A stretch of DNA of 64,000 nucleotides, from contig WLIV01000001.1 in the NCBI GenBank assembly GCA_009702045.1, positions 1-64,000 on the forward strand, in the 5' to 3' direction. Under the pieces are notes generated by a model. It saw only the letters and a program-made list of their open reading frames with translations, was not told the DNA's origin and did no database searches. Of the stretch, positions 25,621-32,378 are shown one piece after another. Origin of the DNA: Actinomycetota bacterium. Its GTDB lineage: Bacteria > Actinomycetota > Acidimicrobiia > Acidimicrobiales > Ilumatobacteraceae. Positions within the stretch are counted from its first letter, which is position 1. Each line of letters begins with the position of its first letter. A program made the position numbers and the translations under genes.

Positions 25621-26103
25621 ATGAGCGAGCCGGTGCATCCAAACGTCACCCGAGTCGTCGAGGCCGCCGCGGCCCGAGGCCTGACGATCCAGCCGGTCCG
25701 GTTCCCCGACGGCGCCAAGACGGCGGTCGACGCAGCGAACGCGATTGGCGTGCAGGTGGGTCAGATCGTGAAGAGCCTGATCTTCGGTGTCGACGGCGAG
25801 GTGGTGCTGGCCTACGTCAGCGGATCGAACCAACTCGATGAGAAGAAGTTGGCCGCAGCGGCCGGCGGTACGAAGTGCGCACGCGTCGATGCAGACGCAG
25901 TGCGCGCGGCCACAGGCTTCCCGATCGGTGGCGTGCCGCCGTTTGGCCACACGACGCACCTCAAGGTGTTCATCGACCCCGACCTGTTGCAGTACGACGA
26001 AGTGTGGGCCGCCGCCGGCACCTGGCACGACGTGTTCGGCATCGAGCCGCACAAGCTGGTCGAGGCGAGTGAAGGCCTGGTCACGGAGTTGAAGAAGGGC
26101 TGA
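25621..26103 (+). CDS. YbaK/EbsC-family aminoacyl-tRNA deacylase
   Basis: 160 residues, the usual length. The family hydrolyses mischarged tRNA such as Cys-tRNA(Pro). The catalytic Lys is in GQIVKSLIFG, VLAYVSGSNQLDEKKLA is the second core element, and TGFPIGGVPPFGH is the hallmark loop. The 178 bp from codon 102/103 to the stop reappear, displaced, at 27452, 28348, 29588 and 30956/32136, each without the 5' two thirds. This copy is the only one with a start and full length, so it is the parent or the currently reconstituted gene. Confidence 0.9.
   Translation: MSEPVHPNVTRVVEAAAARGLTIQPVRFPDGAKTAVDAANAIGVQVGQIVKSLIFGVDGEVVLAYVSGSNQLDEKKLAAAAGGTKCARVDADAVRAATGFPIGGVPPFGHTTHLKVFIDPDLLQYDEVWAAAGTWHDVFGIEPHKLVEASEGLVTELKKG
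25926..26103 (+). repeat. ybaK 3'-end repeat, copy R0 (inside the intact gene)
   Basis: This 178-bp segment runs from the last base of codon 102, in the GGVPP motif, to the TGA. At its left edge is an inverted repeat CGGTGG-CGTG-CCGCCG (one wobble). Downstream of the TGA all copies lose similarity at once. Confidence 0.9.
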
Positions 26104-26158
26104 GATGCCGGCTCCCCTGGGTGAAGGGCTCGTCGCTGGAAGCGAGCACGACCCCCGC

Positions 26159-26164
26159 TAGTGT
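26159..26164 (+). promoter_or_regulatory. Predicted -10 of the M24 peptidase cassette
   Basis: TAGTGT, followed by six bases and the ATG at 26171. Leaderless geometry; it lies inside the cassette, after repeat R0. Confidence 0.4.
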
Positions 26165-26170
26165 CCGCGT

Positions 26171-27391
26171 ATGGCATTCGACCTCGACCCCGGTCTCGAC
26201 CTCGATAGCACGCCCACGCGGCACGCGCTGTATCGACAGCGGTTGGCGAACACTCGGAGATTCATGTCGTCGCTCGACATCCCCGTCATGCTGGTGCGCG
26301 ATCCGTTCAACGTCCGGTACATCACCGGAGCAACGAACATGACGGTCTTCAACCTCATTGTTCCTGCGCGGTACTTGCTGGTGTTCGCCGATGGACCGGT
26401 GATCCTTTTCGACTATCTCGGCGGCGAGCATCTGTCGGTGGGTTTGCCGACCATCGATGAGGTACGGATCGCACGCGGCCTGAGCCATGTGAGCAGCAAC
26501 GGTCTCGCTGCCGCCGAATCTGCGGCCATGGCCGGGGAGATCGCCTCGCTCGTCCTGGCGCACTGCGGTGAGATCGGGACGCTGGCGATCGACAGCTTCC
26601 CGTTCGCCGCGGCGGATGCCCTGCGTGGTGAGGGCTTCGAGATCTCCGATGCCGACGTGCTGATGAGCCGCACGAGGCGGGTGAAACTGCCGCTCGAGAT
26701 CGCCTACATGCGCGAAGCCATGCACCGGACTGTGGGTGCAGTCCGGCAGATGGAGGCCGAACTTCGTCCTGGGATGACGGAGAACGAGGTCTGGAGCCGT
26801 TTCGTCGGAGCGTTCGTCGCGGGGCACGGGGAGGTGGTGTCAACTCGCTTGCTCGAGAGCGGCCCGAACACATTTCCCTACTTTCAGGAGTGCGGTACCC
26901 GTGTGATCGAGGACGGCGATCTGGTGTGCCTCGATACCGATGCGATTGCGTTCGAGAGTTGTTCGGTGGACTTCTCTCGCACGTTCCTTGCGGGCGACGG
27001 TCCGGGTCGTCCGGCGCAGCGCGAGCTCTATCGGCGTGCACACGAACAACTGCTGCACAATGTCTCGCTCATTGGTCCGGGTGTGTCGTTCGAGGACGTG
27101 GCTCGCAACTCATGGCCGGTTCCGGAGGAGCATCGGTCGAGTCGCTACTACTGCGTCGGCCATGGTCTCGGCATGGTCGGTGAGTATCCCAATCTCCCGT
27201 TCTACACGCCTGGTGTGCCGTACCCGTTGGACGACGTCTTCGAGCCGGGAATGGTCTTCTGCGTGGAGAGCTACATCGGCTCGGCCAGTAGTGGTGAGGG
27301 TGTGAAGCTGGAGGACCAGCTGTTGGTCACCGAGACCGGTGTCGAGATCATGAACGACTACCCGTTCGAGGAGCGGCTCTTGGCTCACTAG
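26171..27391 (+). CDS. M24-family Xaa-Pro aminopeptidase-like protein (first cargo)
   Basis: 406 residues, pita-bread fold. The N-terminal creatinase-like domain is followed by the catalytic domain. Metal ligands can be assigned to CLDTDAIAFESCSVDFSRTF (two Asp), GHGLGMVGEYPN (His), FCVESYIG (Glu) and GVKLEDQLLV (Glu). It could cleave X-Pro peptides or be a non-peptidase M24 member such as a dimethylsulfoniopropionate- or creatine-type lyase; the sequence does not decide. It lies between repeat copies R0 and R1 and has its own promoter. Confidence 0.85.
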   Translation: MAFDLDPGLDLDSTPTRHALYRQRLANTRRFMSSLDIPVMLVRDPFNVRYITGATNMTVFNLIVPARYLLVFADGPVILFDYLGGEHLSVGLPTIDEVRIARGLSHVSSNGLAAAESAAMAGEIASLVLAHCGEIGTLAIDSFPFAAADALRGEGFEISDADVLMSRTRRVKLPLEIAYMREAMHRTVGAVRQMEAELRPGMTENEVWSRFVGAFVAGHGEVVSTRLLESGPNTFPYFQECGTRVIEDGDLVCLDTDAIAFESCSVDFSRTFLAGDGPGRPAQRELYRRAHEQLLHNVSLIGPGVSFEDVARNSWPVPEEHRSSRYYCVGHGLGMVGEYPNLPFYTPGVPYPLDDVFEPGMVFCVESYIGSASSGEGVKLEDQLLVTETGVEIMNDYPFEERLLAH

Positions 27392-27439
27392 CCATTTCGT
27401 CGGGAAGTGCCCGCCAGGGCTCGGGGCCGAGAGCCGGGC

Positions 27440-27629
27440 TTCACAAGCCAACGGTGGCGTGCCGCCGTTTGGCCACACGACGCACCTCAAGGTGTTCATC
27501 GACCCCGACCTGTTGCAGTACGACGAAGTGTGGTCCGCCGCCGGCACCTGGCACGACGTGTTCGGCATCGCGCCGCACAAGCTGGTCGAGGCGAGTGAAG
27601 GCTTGGTCGTGGAGTTGAAGAAGGCCTGA
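27440..27629 (+). repeat. ybaK 3'-end repeat, copy R1, with junction motif
   Basis: TTCACAA at 27440-27446 is followed by a 178-bp copy from 27452 to the TGA at 27627-27629. By hand alignment it has six mismatches to R0. The frame is open and ends in ELKKA, but it lacks a start and the N-terminal 102 codons, so it is a displaced gene end and not a functional gene. Confidence 0.88.
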
Positions 27630-27855
27630 CAGCGTTTGTGGCACGCCACGGAGGTTCGTTCCGTTTGTGGGGTGATCCAGATCTGGCCGGCAGGCCCGCC
27701 GCCGCCCGCCGCACACGGACTGGGAAGCTTCAGTCTCGGTTTCCGAGACCAGATCAGACCAGAAGCCGAATGAGGCGCGTCCTTCACAGAAGCCGAGTGC
27801 CGAGCGTTGAGCCGCATCGGGCGCTCGCTGCAAGTGGAAGCGATCGTCCAATTTC

Positions 27856-27884
27856 TTGCGATTGTCGCCCGTGGACGGTTAGAT
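27856..27884 (+). promoter_or_regulatory. Predicted promoter of the hicBA cassette
   Basis: TTGCGA (27856-27861), 17 bp, TTAGAT (27879-27884). The ATG of hicB is seven bases after the -10, so the mRNA would be leaderless. The 260 bp between R1 and hicB hold nothing else I can recognise. Confidence 0.55.
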
Positions 27885-27890
27885 GTCGAC

Positions 27891-28118
27891 ATGGCCACGC
27901 CCGCAGACGCCGTCGAACTGACAGCAGTCCTGCGGGCCGCGCCCGAGGGCGGGTTTAGCGCGCTGAATCCGGAGACGGGCACCACCTCCGAAGGTGAGAC
28001 TCAGGCCGAGGCCTTGAGCAACCTGGCCGAGGCGACGGCTCTGTACCTCGAGGAATTCCCTTTGCCGCTCGGTGAGCGGCCTGTTGTCACGACGTTCCAC
28101 ATCGCCGACGTTGCCTGA
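27891..28118 (+). CDS. hicB: HicB-like antitoxin (second cargo)
   Basis: 75 residues of the short HicB type, without a C-terminal DNA-binding domain. ELTAVLRAAPEGGFSALNPE and TGTTSEGETQAEALSNLAEA match the partial RNase-H-like HicB core (G-x-x-S-x-x-P...G-x-T-x-x-E-A-x-x-N-x-x-E-A). It precedes hicA and overlaps it by 8 nt. Its role is to bind the HicA RNase, which here appears to be frameshifted. Confidence 0.82.
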   Translation: MATPADAVELTAVLRAAPEGGFSALNPETGTTSEGETQAEALSNLAEATALYLEEFPLPLGERPVVTTFHIADVA

Positions 28119-28331
28119 ACTCCCGCACGTTTCGGGGGCTGAAGCCCTTCGTGCGCTGGAGCGCCTCGGTTTCGTCGTCGTTCGTCAGCGTGGCAGCCAC
28201 GTGATGTTGCGGCGTGGAGCGGTCGGGTGCGTGGTGCCACTGCATCGTGAGATAAGCGCGGCACCCTTGGCGGGATTCTCCGACAAGCGAACGTCGAGGC
28301 GGAAGCGTTCATCGAGGCGCTCGGCCGCTGA
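28111..28331 (+). pseudogene. hicA: HicA-like mRNA interferase toxin, frameshifted
   Basis: From a TTG at 28111 the frame reads PELPHVSGAEALRALERLGF and then VVRQRGSHVMLRRG, with the catalytic His in GSH. At about 28258-28262 one base appears missing: the next frame gives TLGGILRQANVEAEAFIEAL and stops at 28331, which is the normal HicA C terminus. With one base restored the protein would be 73 residues, the typical size. Either a real loss of toxin or a sequencing error. The gene stops 4 bp before the TTCACAA junction of repeat R2. Confidence 0.8.
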
Positions 28332-28335
28332 GGGT

Positions 28336-28525
28336 TTCACAAGACAACAGAGGCGTGCCGCCGTTCGGGCACACCACTCACCTGAAGGTGTTCATCGACC
28401 CCGATCTGCTGCAGTACGACGAAGTGTGGGCCGTCGCCGGCACGTGGCACGACGTGTTCGGCATCGCGCCGCACAAGCTGGTCGAGGCGAGTGAAGGCCT
28501 TGTCGTGGAGTTGAAGAAGGGCTGA
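28336..28525 (+). repeat. ybaK 3'-end repeat, copy R2, with junction motif
   Basis: TTCACAA at 28336-28342, then a 178-bp copy from 28348 to the TGA at 28523-28525. By hand alignment 15 mismatches to R0, nine of them synonymous in the ybaK frame. It shares GIAPHKLV and VVELKK with R1 against R0. Confidence 0.87.
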
Positions 28526-28552
28526 CGATCGGCCTGATGGACGTGCTCGGGA

Positions 28553-28891
28553 CTATGGTCCGCCGACCAACGTCCATGTCCTCCACCCGCTGCCGTCACG
28601 CGAGAACAGAACGGTCGGTGTGAGGTCATCGCAACGGTTCTGTGGCCACGCGCTGCTCACCGTCCAAAAGCTCCCATCCGCCGGCGATGTGCCCACACTG
28701 TGGATGGAGCCGAGCGCACGTACCTTCTGATCCGTCCACGTGGCGTTGCTCCGGCGAAACTCGCGACCACACAACTCGACACCGTTACGTCGCAGGTGGC
28801 GAACGAGCAGGGTGACCACCACTGTGCCCACGATCAGAACGGCCAGAACGCCGACGATCACCATGGTCGTGCGCCGTCGAGTGTCAGCCAT
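28553..28891 (-). CDS. Small single-span membrane protein of unknown function
   Basis: 112 residues from an ATG at 28891. After ADTRRRTT comes one membrane helix (MVIVGVLAVLIVGTVVVTLL) and then an extracytoplasmic domain with two Cys and several Trp (FWTVSSAWPQNRC, WRTWTLVGGP). No family recognised. It is the only minus-strand gene in this cargo and divergent from the small-protein/nucleotidyltransferase pair. Confidence 0.5.
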   Translation of the reverse strand: MADTRRRTTMVIVGVLAVLIVGTVVVTLLVRHLRRNGVELCGREFRRSNATWTDQKVRALGSIHSVGTSPADGSFWTVSSAWPQNRCDDLTPTVLFSRDGSGWRTWTLVGGP

Positions 28892-28901
28892 CCGGTGATC
28901 G

Positions 28902-28907
28902 TATGCT
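28902..28907 (+). promoter_or_regulatory. Predicted -10 of the small protein/nucleotidyltransferase pair
   Basis: TATGCT, six bases, then GTG at 28914. Leaderless geometry. Confidence 0.45.
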
Positions 28908-28913
28908 GACGGC

Positions 28914-29081
28914 GTGGAGCAGATACCGCTGATCGAGGACAGCCGAGGGGTCGACATCAGTCAGATCCGCCGTCAGCTGCGTATGACCGTGCCCGAGCGC
29001 GTTCGGTCGATGGTCGAGGCGGCGAACACGATGCTCGCCATCCAGGAGCGTGCGCATGCCTCGCTCCGTCGGGCACGCTGA
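28914..29081 (+). CDS. 55-residue partner protein of a nucleotidyltransferase (third cargo)
   Basis: 55 residues with GTG start, too short to be seen easily. It begins EQIPLIEDSRGVDISQIRRQ and continues as a helical, basic protein with PERVRSMVEAANTMLAIQER. Its TGA overlaps the ATG of the nucleotidyltransferase by one base (TGATG), so expression is coupled. The arrangement, small gene first and enzyme second, looks like an antitoxin-toxin or accessory-enzyme pair. No known family name can be given. Confidence 0.65.
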   Translation: MEQIPLIEDSRGVDISQIRRQLRMTVPERVRSMVEAANTMLAIQERAHASLRRAR

Positions 29082-29572
29082 TGTTCGACCCCGTTCGGAT
29101 CTGCCAGATCTTGAACGAGGAGGGCGTCGCGTACATCATCGTCGGAGGGTTTGCGTCGGTGGTCCACGGGTCATCATTGCCCACTCAGGACATTGACGTC
29201 GTGCCGTCTCGTCAGGCGGAGAACCTCGATCGACTCGGGCGGGCGTTGCGTCGCATGAACGCGATGATCCGCACGGGTGGTGACCCAGTTCCGGCGCCGA
29301 TCGACGGGCTATTCCTGGCCAACATGCCGATCATGCTCAACCTCGTGACCGACTTCGGCGACGTCGACCTCACATTCACCCCGTCCGGTGGCTTGGGGGG
29401 ATTCGACGAGTGGAGCGCTCAGGCCATCATGGTCGAGATTGCGGATGGGCTTTCCGTGCGGATCGCTTCGCTCGACGACATCATCGACTCAAAGCGTGCT
29501 GCAAACCGTCCCAAGGATCAGATGGCGTTGCCCTACTTGGAGTCCTTGCGAGACGAACTCCGCGACCACTGA
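29081..29572 (+). CDS. Nucleotidyltransferase-fold protein, possible toxin (third cargo)
   Basis: 163 residues. IIVGGFASVVHGSSLPTQDIDVV is the polymerase-beta-type nucleotidyltransferase motif (G-G...D-x-D), with a third acidic residue possible in GDVDLTFT. IASLDDIIDSKRAANRPKD resembles the C-terminal part of AbiEii/DUF6036-like enzymes. Such enzymes can transfer nucleotides to tRNA or proteins and serve as toxins in abortive-infection systems. It follows a coupled 55-residue gene and ends 8 bp before the R3 junction motif. Confidence 0.78.
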   Translation: MFDPVRICQILNEEGVAYIIVGGFASVVHGSSLPTQDIDVVPSRQAENLDRLGRALRRMNAMIRTGGDPVPAPIDGLFLANMPIMLNLVTDFGDVDLTFTPSGGLGGFDEWSAQAIMVEIADGLSVRIASLDDIIDSKRAANRPKDQMALPYLESLRDELRDH

Positions 29573-29580
29573 GGTCGGGA

Positions 29581-29770
29581 TTCACAACCCGATCGGCGGC
29601 GTACCGCCGTTGGCCACACCACGCACCTGAAGGTGTTCATCGACCCGGATCTGTTGCAGTACGACGAAGTGTGGGCTGCCGCCGGCACCTGGCACGACGT
29701 GTTCGGCATTGAGCCCCACAAGTTGGTCGAGGCCAGCGAAGGCCCGGTCACCGACCTCAAGCGGGGCTGA
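29581..29770 (+). repeat. ybaK 3'-end repeat, copy R3, with junction motif
   Basis: TTCACAA at 29581-29587, then a copy that matches R0 from 29588 (cccgat) to the TGA at 29768-29770. It has 19 substitutions and one base lost (GTTGG for GTTTGG) by hand count; most substitutions are synonymous. Its left inverted repeat is perfect: CGGCGG-CGTA-CCGCCG. Confidence 0.87.
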
Positions 29771-30086
29771 CCAGCCCCAGACCTCTCAATCAGTTCGGGT
29801 GCCGAGCCTCGGTGCTATGTCACGGGGCCTACCGCACGTTTGCGGTCAAACCCGCGACGTGAAGGGACAGTTCGGCCGAGCCGAATGCGTGTTCTGCGCG
29901 CCCCCTTCAGGTGCAATCGACCGCCCAAATGGATCTGCCGGATGTGTGGGGTCGATCGATGGTTAGCTCGCGCGCGGCACCCCGGGTGGAGTGCTAGGCC
30001 GGGCGGCCGCGGCCCGCCACCGTCGTTCGGTCGCAGGCCGCCCGTTGGTGTGAAAGGGTTTGATCCCAACCTTGAGGAGCGCGAAA
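29771..30086. other. 316-bp gap before the methyltransferase cargo
   Basis: No coding sequence recognised. It is GC-rich, with short inverted GC tracts around 29990-30030. A ribosome site (GAGGAG at about 30073-30078) belongs to the next gene. No similarity to the ybaK repeat. Confidence 0.5.
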
Positions 30087-30914
30087 GTGAACGAACCTGC
30101 AAATAGCACCAATTTCTCGGGCGCGGTCCCGGACGTCTATGACCGCCATCTCGTGCCGATGATCTTCGACGCCTACGCGGCGGATCTGACCGCTCGTGTG
30201 CGAACCCTCGGGGTCTGCGACGTGCTCGAGGTGGCGTCCGGTACGGGCGCCGTGACGCGAGCGATGGCCGCGGCACTGCCCGACTCCGTGTCGCTTGTCG
30301 CCACCGACCTGAGCGCGGCAATGGTCGAGCACGCATCGAGGGTGGGCACCGCGCGCCCGGTGGAGTGGCAGGTGGCCGATGCGATGCAGTTGCCGTACCC
30401 GGACTCCAGCTTCGACGCGGTGGTCTGCCAGTTCGGCGTGATGTTTTTTCCCGACAGAGTCATGGGCTACCGGGAGATCCTGAGAGTGCTGCGGCCGGGA
30501 GGGTGGTTTCTGTTCAACGTCTGGGACCGGATTGAACACAACGAGTTTGCGCAGGTGGTTTCCTCTGCGGTGGCCGACCTGTATCCGGACGACCCGCCCA
30601 CGTTCATGGAGCGGATTCCGCACGGCTACTTCCTCCCGGACGTGATCCGCGCCGACTTGGTGGCTGCCGGGTTTGACGGGGCCATCGATGTGGAGGAGGT
30701 GGCCTCGCGTAGTCGTGCAGCCACCAGTGCAGTCGTGGCGACGGCGTACTGCCATGGCACGCCGATGCGAAACTTCCTCGAGGCCCGCGGCGTCGGTCAC
30801 CTCGACGCCGCCACAGCAGCAGCCGAATCAGCAGTGGCACGATCGTTCGGTCGAACCGACCTCGACGGGAGAATCAACGCCTTCGTCGTCGCTGCGACCG
30901 CGCTCCCGGAGTAA
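30087..30914 (+). CDS. Class I SAM-dependent methyltransferase (fourth cargo)
   Basis: 275 residues of the UbiE/Methyltransf_11 type. Motif I is VLEVASGTGAVTRAMA, with ATDLSAAMVEHA as the acidic loop, DAMQLPYPDSSFDAVVCQFG as motif II and LRPGGWFLFNVWD as motif III. The GTG at 30087 has GAGGAG eight bases upstream, so unlike the other cargo genes it uses a leader with a Shine-Dalgarno site. It lies between repeat copies R3 and R4. Substrate unknown. Confidence 0.85.
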   Translation: MNEPANSTNFSGAVPDVYDRHLVPMIFDAYAADLTARVRTLGVCDVLEVASGTGAVTRAMAAALPDSVSLVATDLSAAMVEHASRVGTARPVEWQVADAMQLPYPDSSFDAVVCQFGVMFFPDRVMGYREILRVLRPGGWFLFNVWDRIEHNEFAQVVSSAVADLYPDDPPTFMERIPHGYFLPDVIRADLVAAGFDGAIDVEEVASRSRAATSAVVATAYCHGTPMRNFLEARGVGHLDAATAAAESAVARSFGRTDLDGRINAFVVAATALPE

Positions 30915-30955
30915 CCCGAGTCGAATCGCGGGCTTGAACGACCCGGTAGCCGGCC

Positions 30956-31017
30956 ATCGGTGGCATGCCGCCGTTCGGCTACACGACGCACCTCAAGGTG
31001 TTCATCGACCTTGACCT
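30956..31017 (+). repeat. ybaK 3'-end repeat, copy R4 (left fragment of a split copy)
   Basis: Matches R0 from the CGGTGG edge to the codons for FIDPDL (R0 25924-25985), then stops one base into the stop codon of the soxR gene. The TTCACAA motif is not recognisable upstream (ggcttgaacg instead). The rest of this copy continues at 32136. Confidence 0.8.
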
Positions 31018-31511
31018 CACGCGTGATCGAGCGTCACCGGTTCCGGCCGCGGTGTGCCCGGCAGGAGGCGACGAGGCCCCGCACCCTCGGTCGCCATCAG
31101 GTCATCCGGGTTTACAAGTGCGCACCGGTCGAATGAGAGGCATCCACACCCGATGCAGGTCCACAGATCCTCGCGGATGCGCTCCAAGTAGCCGATCTGT
31201 CGGCCGAGTACCTCCAACCATCGCGTCGCAACGCGTGCCCAGTCCGGCTCCTTCGGTGTACGCCGAAGTGGGAGTTCGTTGAGCGCATCCCTGATGTCGG
31301 CGAGCGGGATACCCGCCCGCTGCGAAGCTCGGACGAAGGCGAGTCGGCGCAGGACGTCACGCGCATACCGGCGCTGGTTTCCCGACGTCCTCACGCTGAA
31401 GATGAGACCCTCGCGTTCGTAGAAGTGCAGCGCAGAGATGCTGATCCCGCTGCGGGCCGCGACCTGGCCGATGGACAGTTGGTCGGAAGATTTCAGGCTC
31501 GATGAGGTCAC
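31017..31511 (-). CDS. soxR: SoxR-like redox-sensing MerR regulator
   Basis: 164 residues from a GTG at 31511. The MerR helix-turn-helix is QLSIGQVAARSGISISALHF with YEREGLI, followed by the winged part RTSGNQRRYARDVLRR. Four Cys (C119, C122, C124, C130) in CIGCGCLSFDRC are the SoxR [2Fe-2S] ligands. It should sense redox-active compounds and activate from the dyad upstream. It is divergent from the PPOX oxidoreductase gene, its probable target. Its 3' end abuts the broken ybaK repeat R4, so it is part of a later insertion. Confidence 0.9.
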   Translation of the reverse strand: MTSSSLKSSDQLSIGQVAARSGISISALHFYEREGLIFSVRTSGNQRRYARDVLRRLAFVRASQRAGIPLADIRDALNELPLRRTPKEPDWARVATRWLEVLGRQIGYLERIREDLWTCIGCGCLSFDRCALVNPDDLMATEGAGPRRLLPGTPRPEPVTLDHA

Positions 31512-31524
31512 CAGAACATTCTGC

Positions 31525-31547
31525 TTGACCTCAACCTCGGTTGAGGT
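31525..31547. promoter_or_regulatory. SoxR box between soxR and the PPOX gene
   Basis: The dyad CCTCAACCTCGGTTGAGG (31529-31546) is a close relative of the known SoxR site (CCTCAA...TTGAGG, 18 bp). A -35 TTGACC (31525-31530) overlaps its left arm, and a -10 would come 19-20 bp later, the long spacing typical of MerR-controlled promoters. It faces the PPOX gene. Confidence 0.75.
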
Positions 31548-31703
31548 GGGATCGTGTGGTCGTTCCTCGAATCGACGAGGACAGAAGGGATGCAAAGTGA
31601 AGGAGTTCATGGTGCTGTGCACATTCCGGTCGCTTCCAATGGTGACGTGGTGGGGCATCGATGTGTTTCCGGTTGCCGACCCGGTACCTTCCGAGGCCAT
31701 GTG

Positions 31704-32090
31704 ATGAGCGTGTTCACATCGGCGGAGATCGCCTACCTCCAGTCACAGCCGCTGATGCGCTTTGCATCGGCATCACCCACGGGGCGTCCTGACGTCGCCC
31801 CCGTCGTGTTCCAGATTGTCGGCGACGACATCGTCACGGCTGGCTTCGACATCACCCACACCGTTCGGTATCGCAACATTCAGACGAACCCCCGCGTGTC
31901 CGTTGTCGTCGACGACCTTGGGTCGACCGATCCCTGGTCGCCCCGCGGCATCAAGGTCATCGGCACCGCTGTCATCGAGGACAGCGGCGGCTCGCCTCGG
32001 TTCCGGATCACGCCTGAGGTGATCATCAGCTGGGCCATCAACGACACCACTCCGGGAATCCCGAAGATGGAGCGTCGCAAGGTTCGCTGA
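31704..32090 (+). CDS. PPOX-class (F420/FMN) oxidoreductase
   Basis: 128 residues, split-barrel flavin/F420-binding fold. It opens MSVFTSAEIAYLQSQPLMRF and has ASPTGRPDVAPVVFQIVGD, TVRYRNIQTNPRVSVVVDDL and PRGIKVIGTAVI, which are typical of F420-dependent pyridoxamine oxidase-like reductases. It is the expected SoxR target, probably reducing redox-active toxic compounds. The ATG at 31704 has GAGG nearby. It lies within the insertion that split the fourth ybaK repeat. Confidence 0.83.
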   Translation: MSVFTSAEIAYLQSQPLMRFASASPTGRPDVAPVVFQIVGDDIVTAGFDITHTVRYRNIQTNPRVSVVVDDLGSTDPWSPRGIKVIGTAVIEDSGGSPRFRITPEVIISWAINDTTPGIPKMERRKVR

Positions 32091-32135
32091 ACGGCAGTGG
32101 GAGTCAGCGTCCAAACGACATTCGCGGCAGGCCCC

Positions 32136-32205
32136 GTTCGGCATCGAGCCACACGCGCTGGTCGAGGCGAGCGAGGGCCTGCCCGTGGACCTGAAGATGG
32201 GCTGA
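32136..32205 (+). repeat. ybaK 3'-end repeat, copy R5 (right fragment of the split copy)
   Basis: Corresponds to R0 26034-26103 and would encode FGIEPHALVEASEGLPVDLK then M-G-stop. Together with R4 it makes one repeat that lacks 48 bp, replaced by about 1.1 kb with soxR and the PPOX gene. Similarity stops at the TGA as in the other copies. Confidence 0.8.
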
Positions 32206-32378
32206 CTCAGAACAGCGATCTGGTCGCTCGCATTACAGTCCACACATCGGGTCCCCATTTATCGACCCTTGCCGAAGCCGCTGGTGAAGCACATGGTGCG
32301 TGCTCGGCTGGCCGAGATCGCCGCACGGAGCGCGCCGAAGCGAACGTGATCTCGTATCGGGTCGGCCACGGCAGCGGC

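Noticed and set aside
27407-27629. Short ORF over repeat R1 as an independent gene
   Set aside because: It lacks the N-terminal two thirds, including the catalytic Lys of YbaK, and has no start signal; it is a displaced gene end.
25926-32205. Integron with attC sites
   Set aside because: Cassette-like order and toxin-antitoxin cargo suggest it, but the repeats are coding DNA of ybaK, no clear RYYYAAC/GTTRRRY pairs flank them and no intI gene is in the window.
25926-32205. CRISPR-like repeats
   Set aside because: Repeats are 178 bp, unevenly spaced by 0.7-1.4 kb and separated by genes; no short direct repeats with unique spacers and no cas genes.
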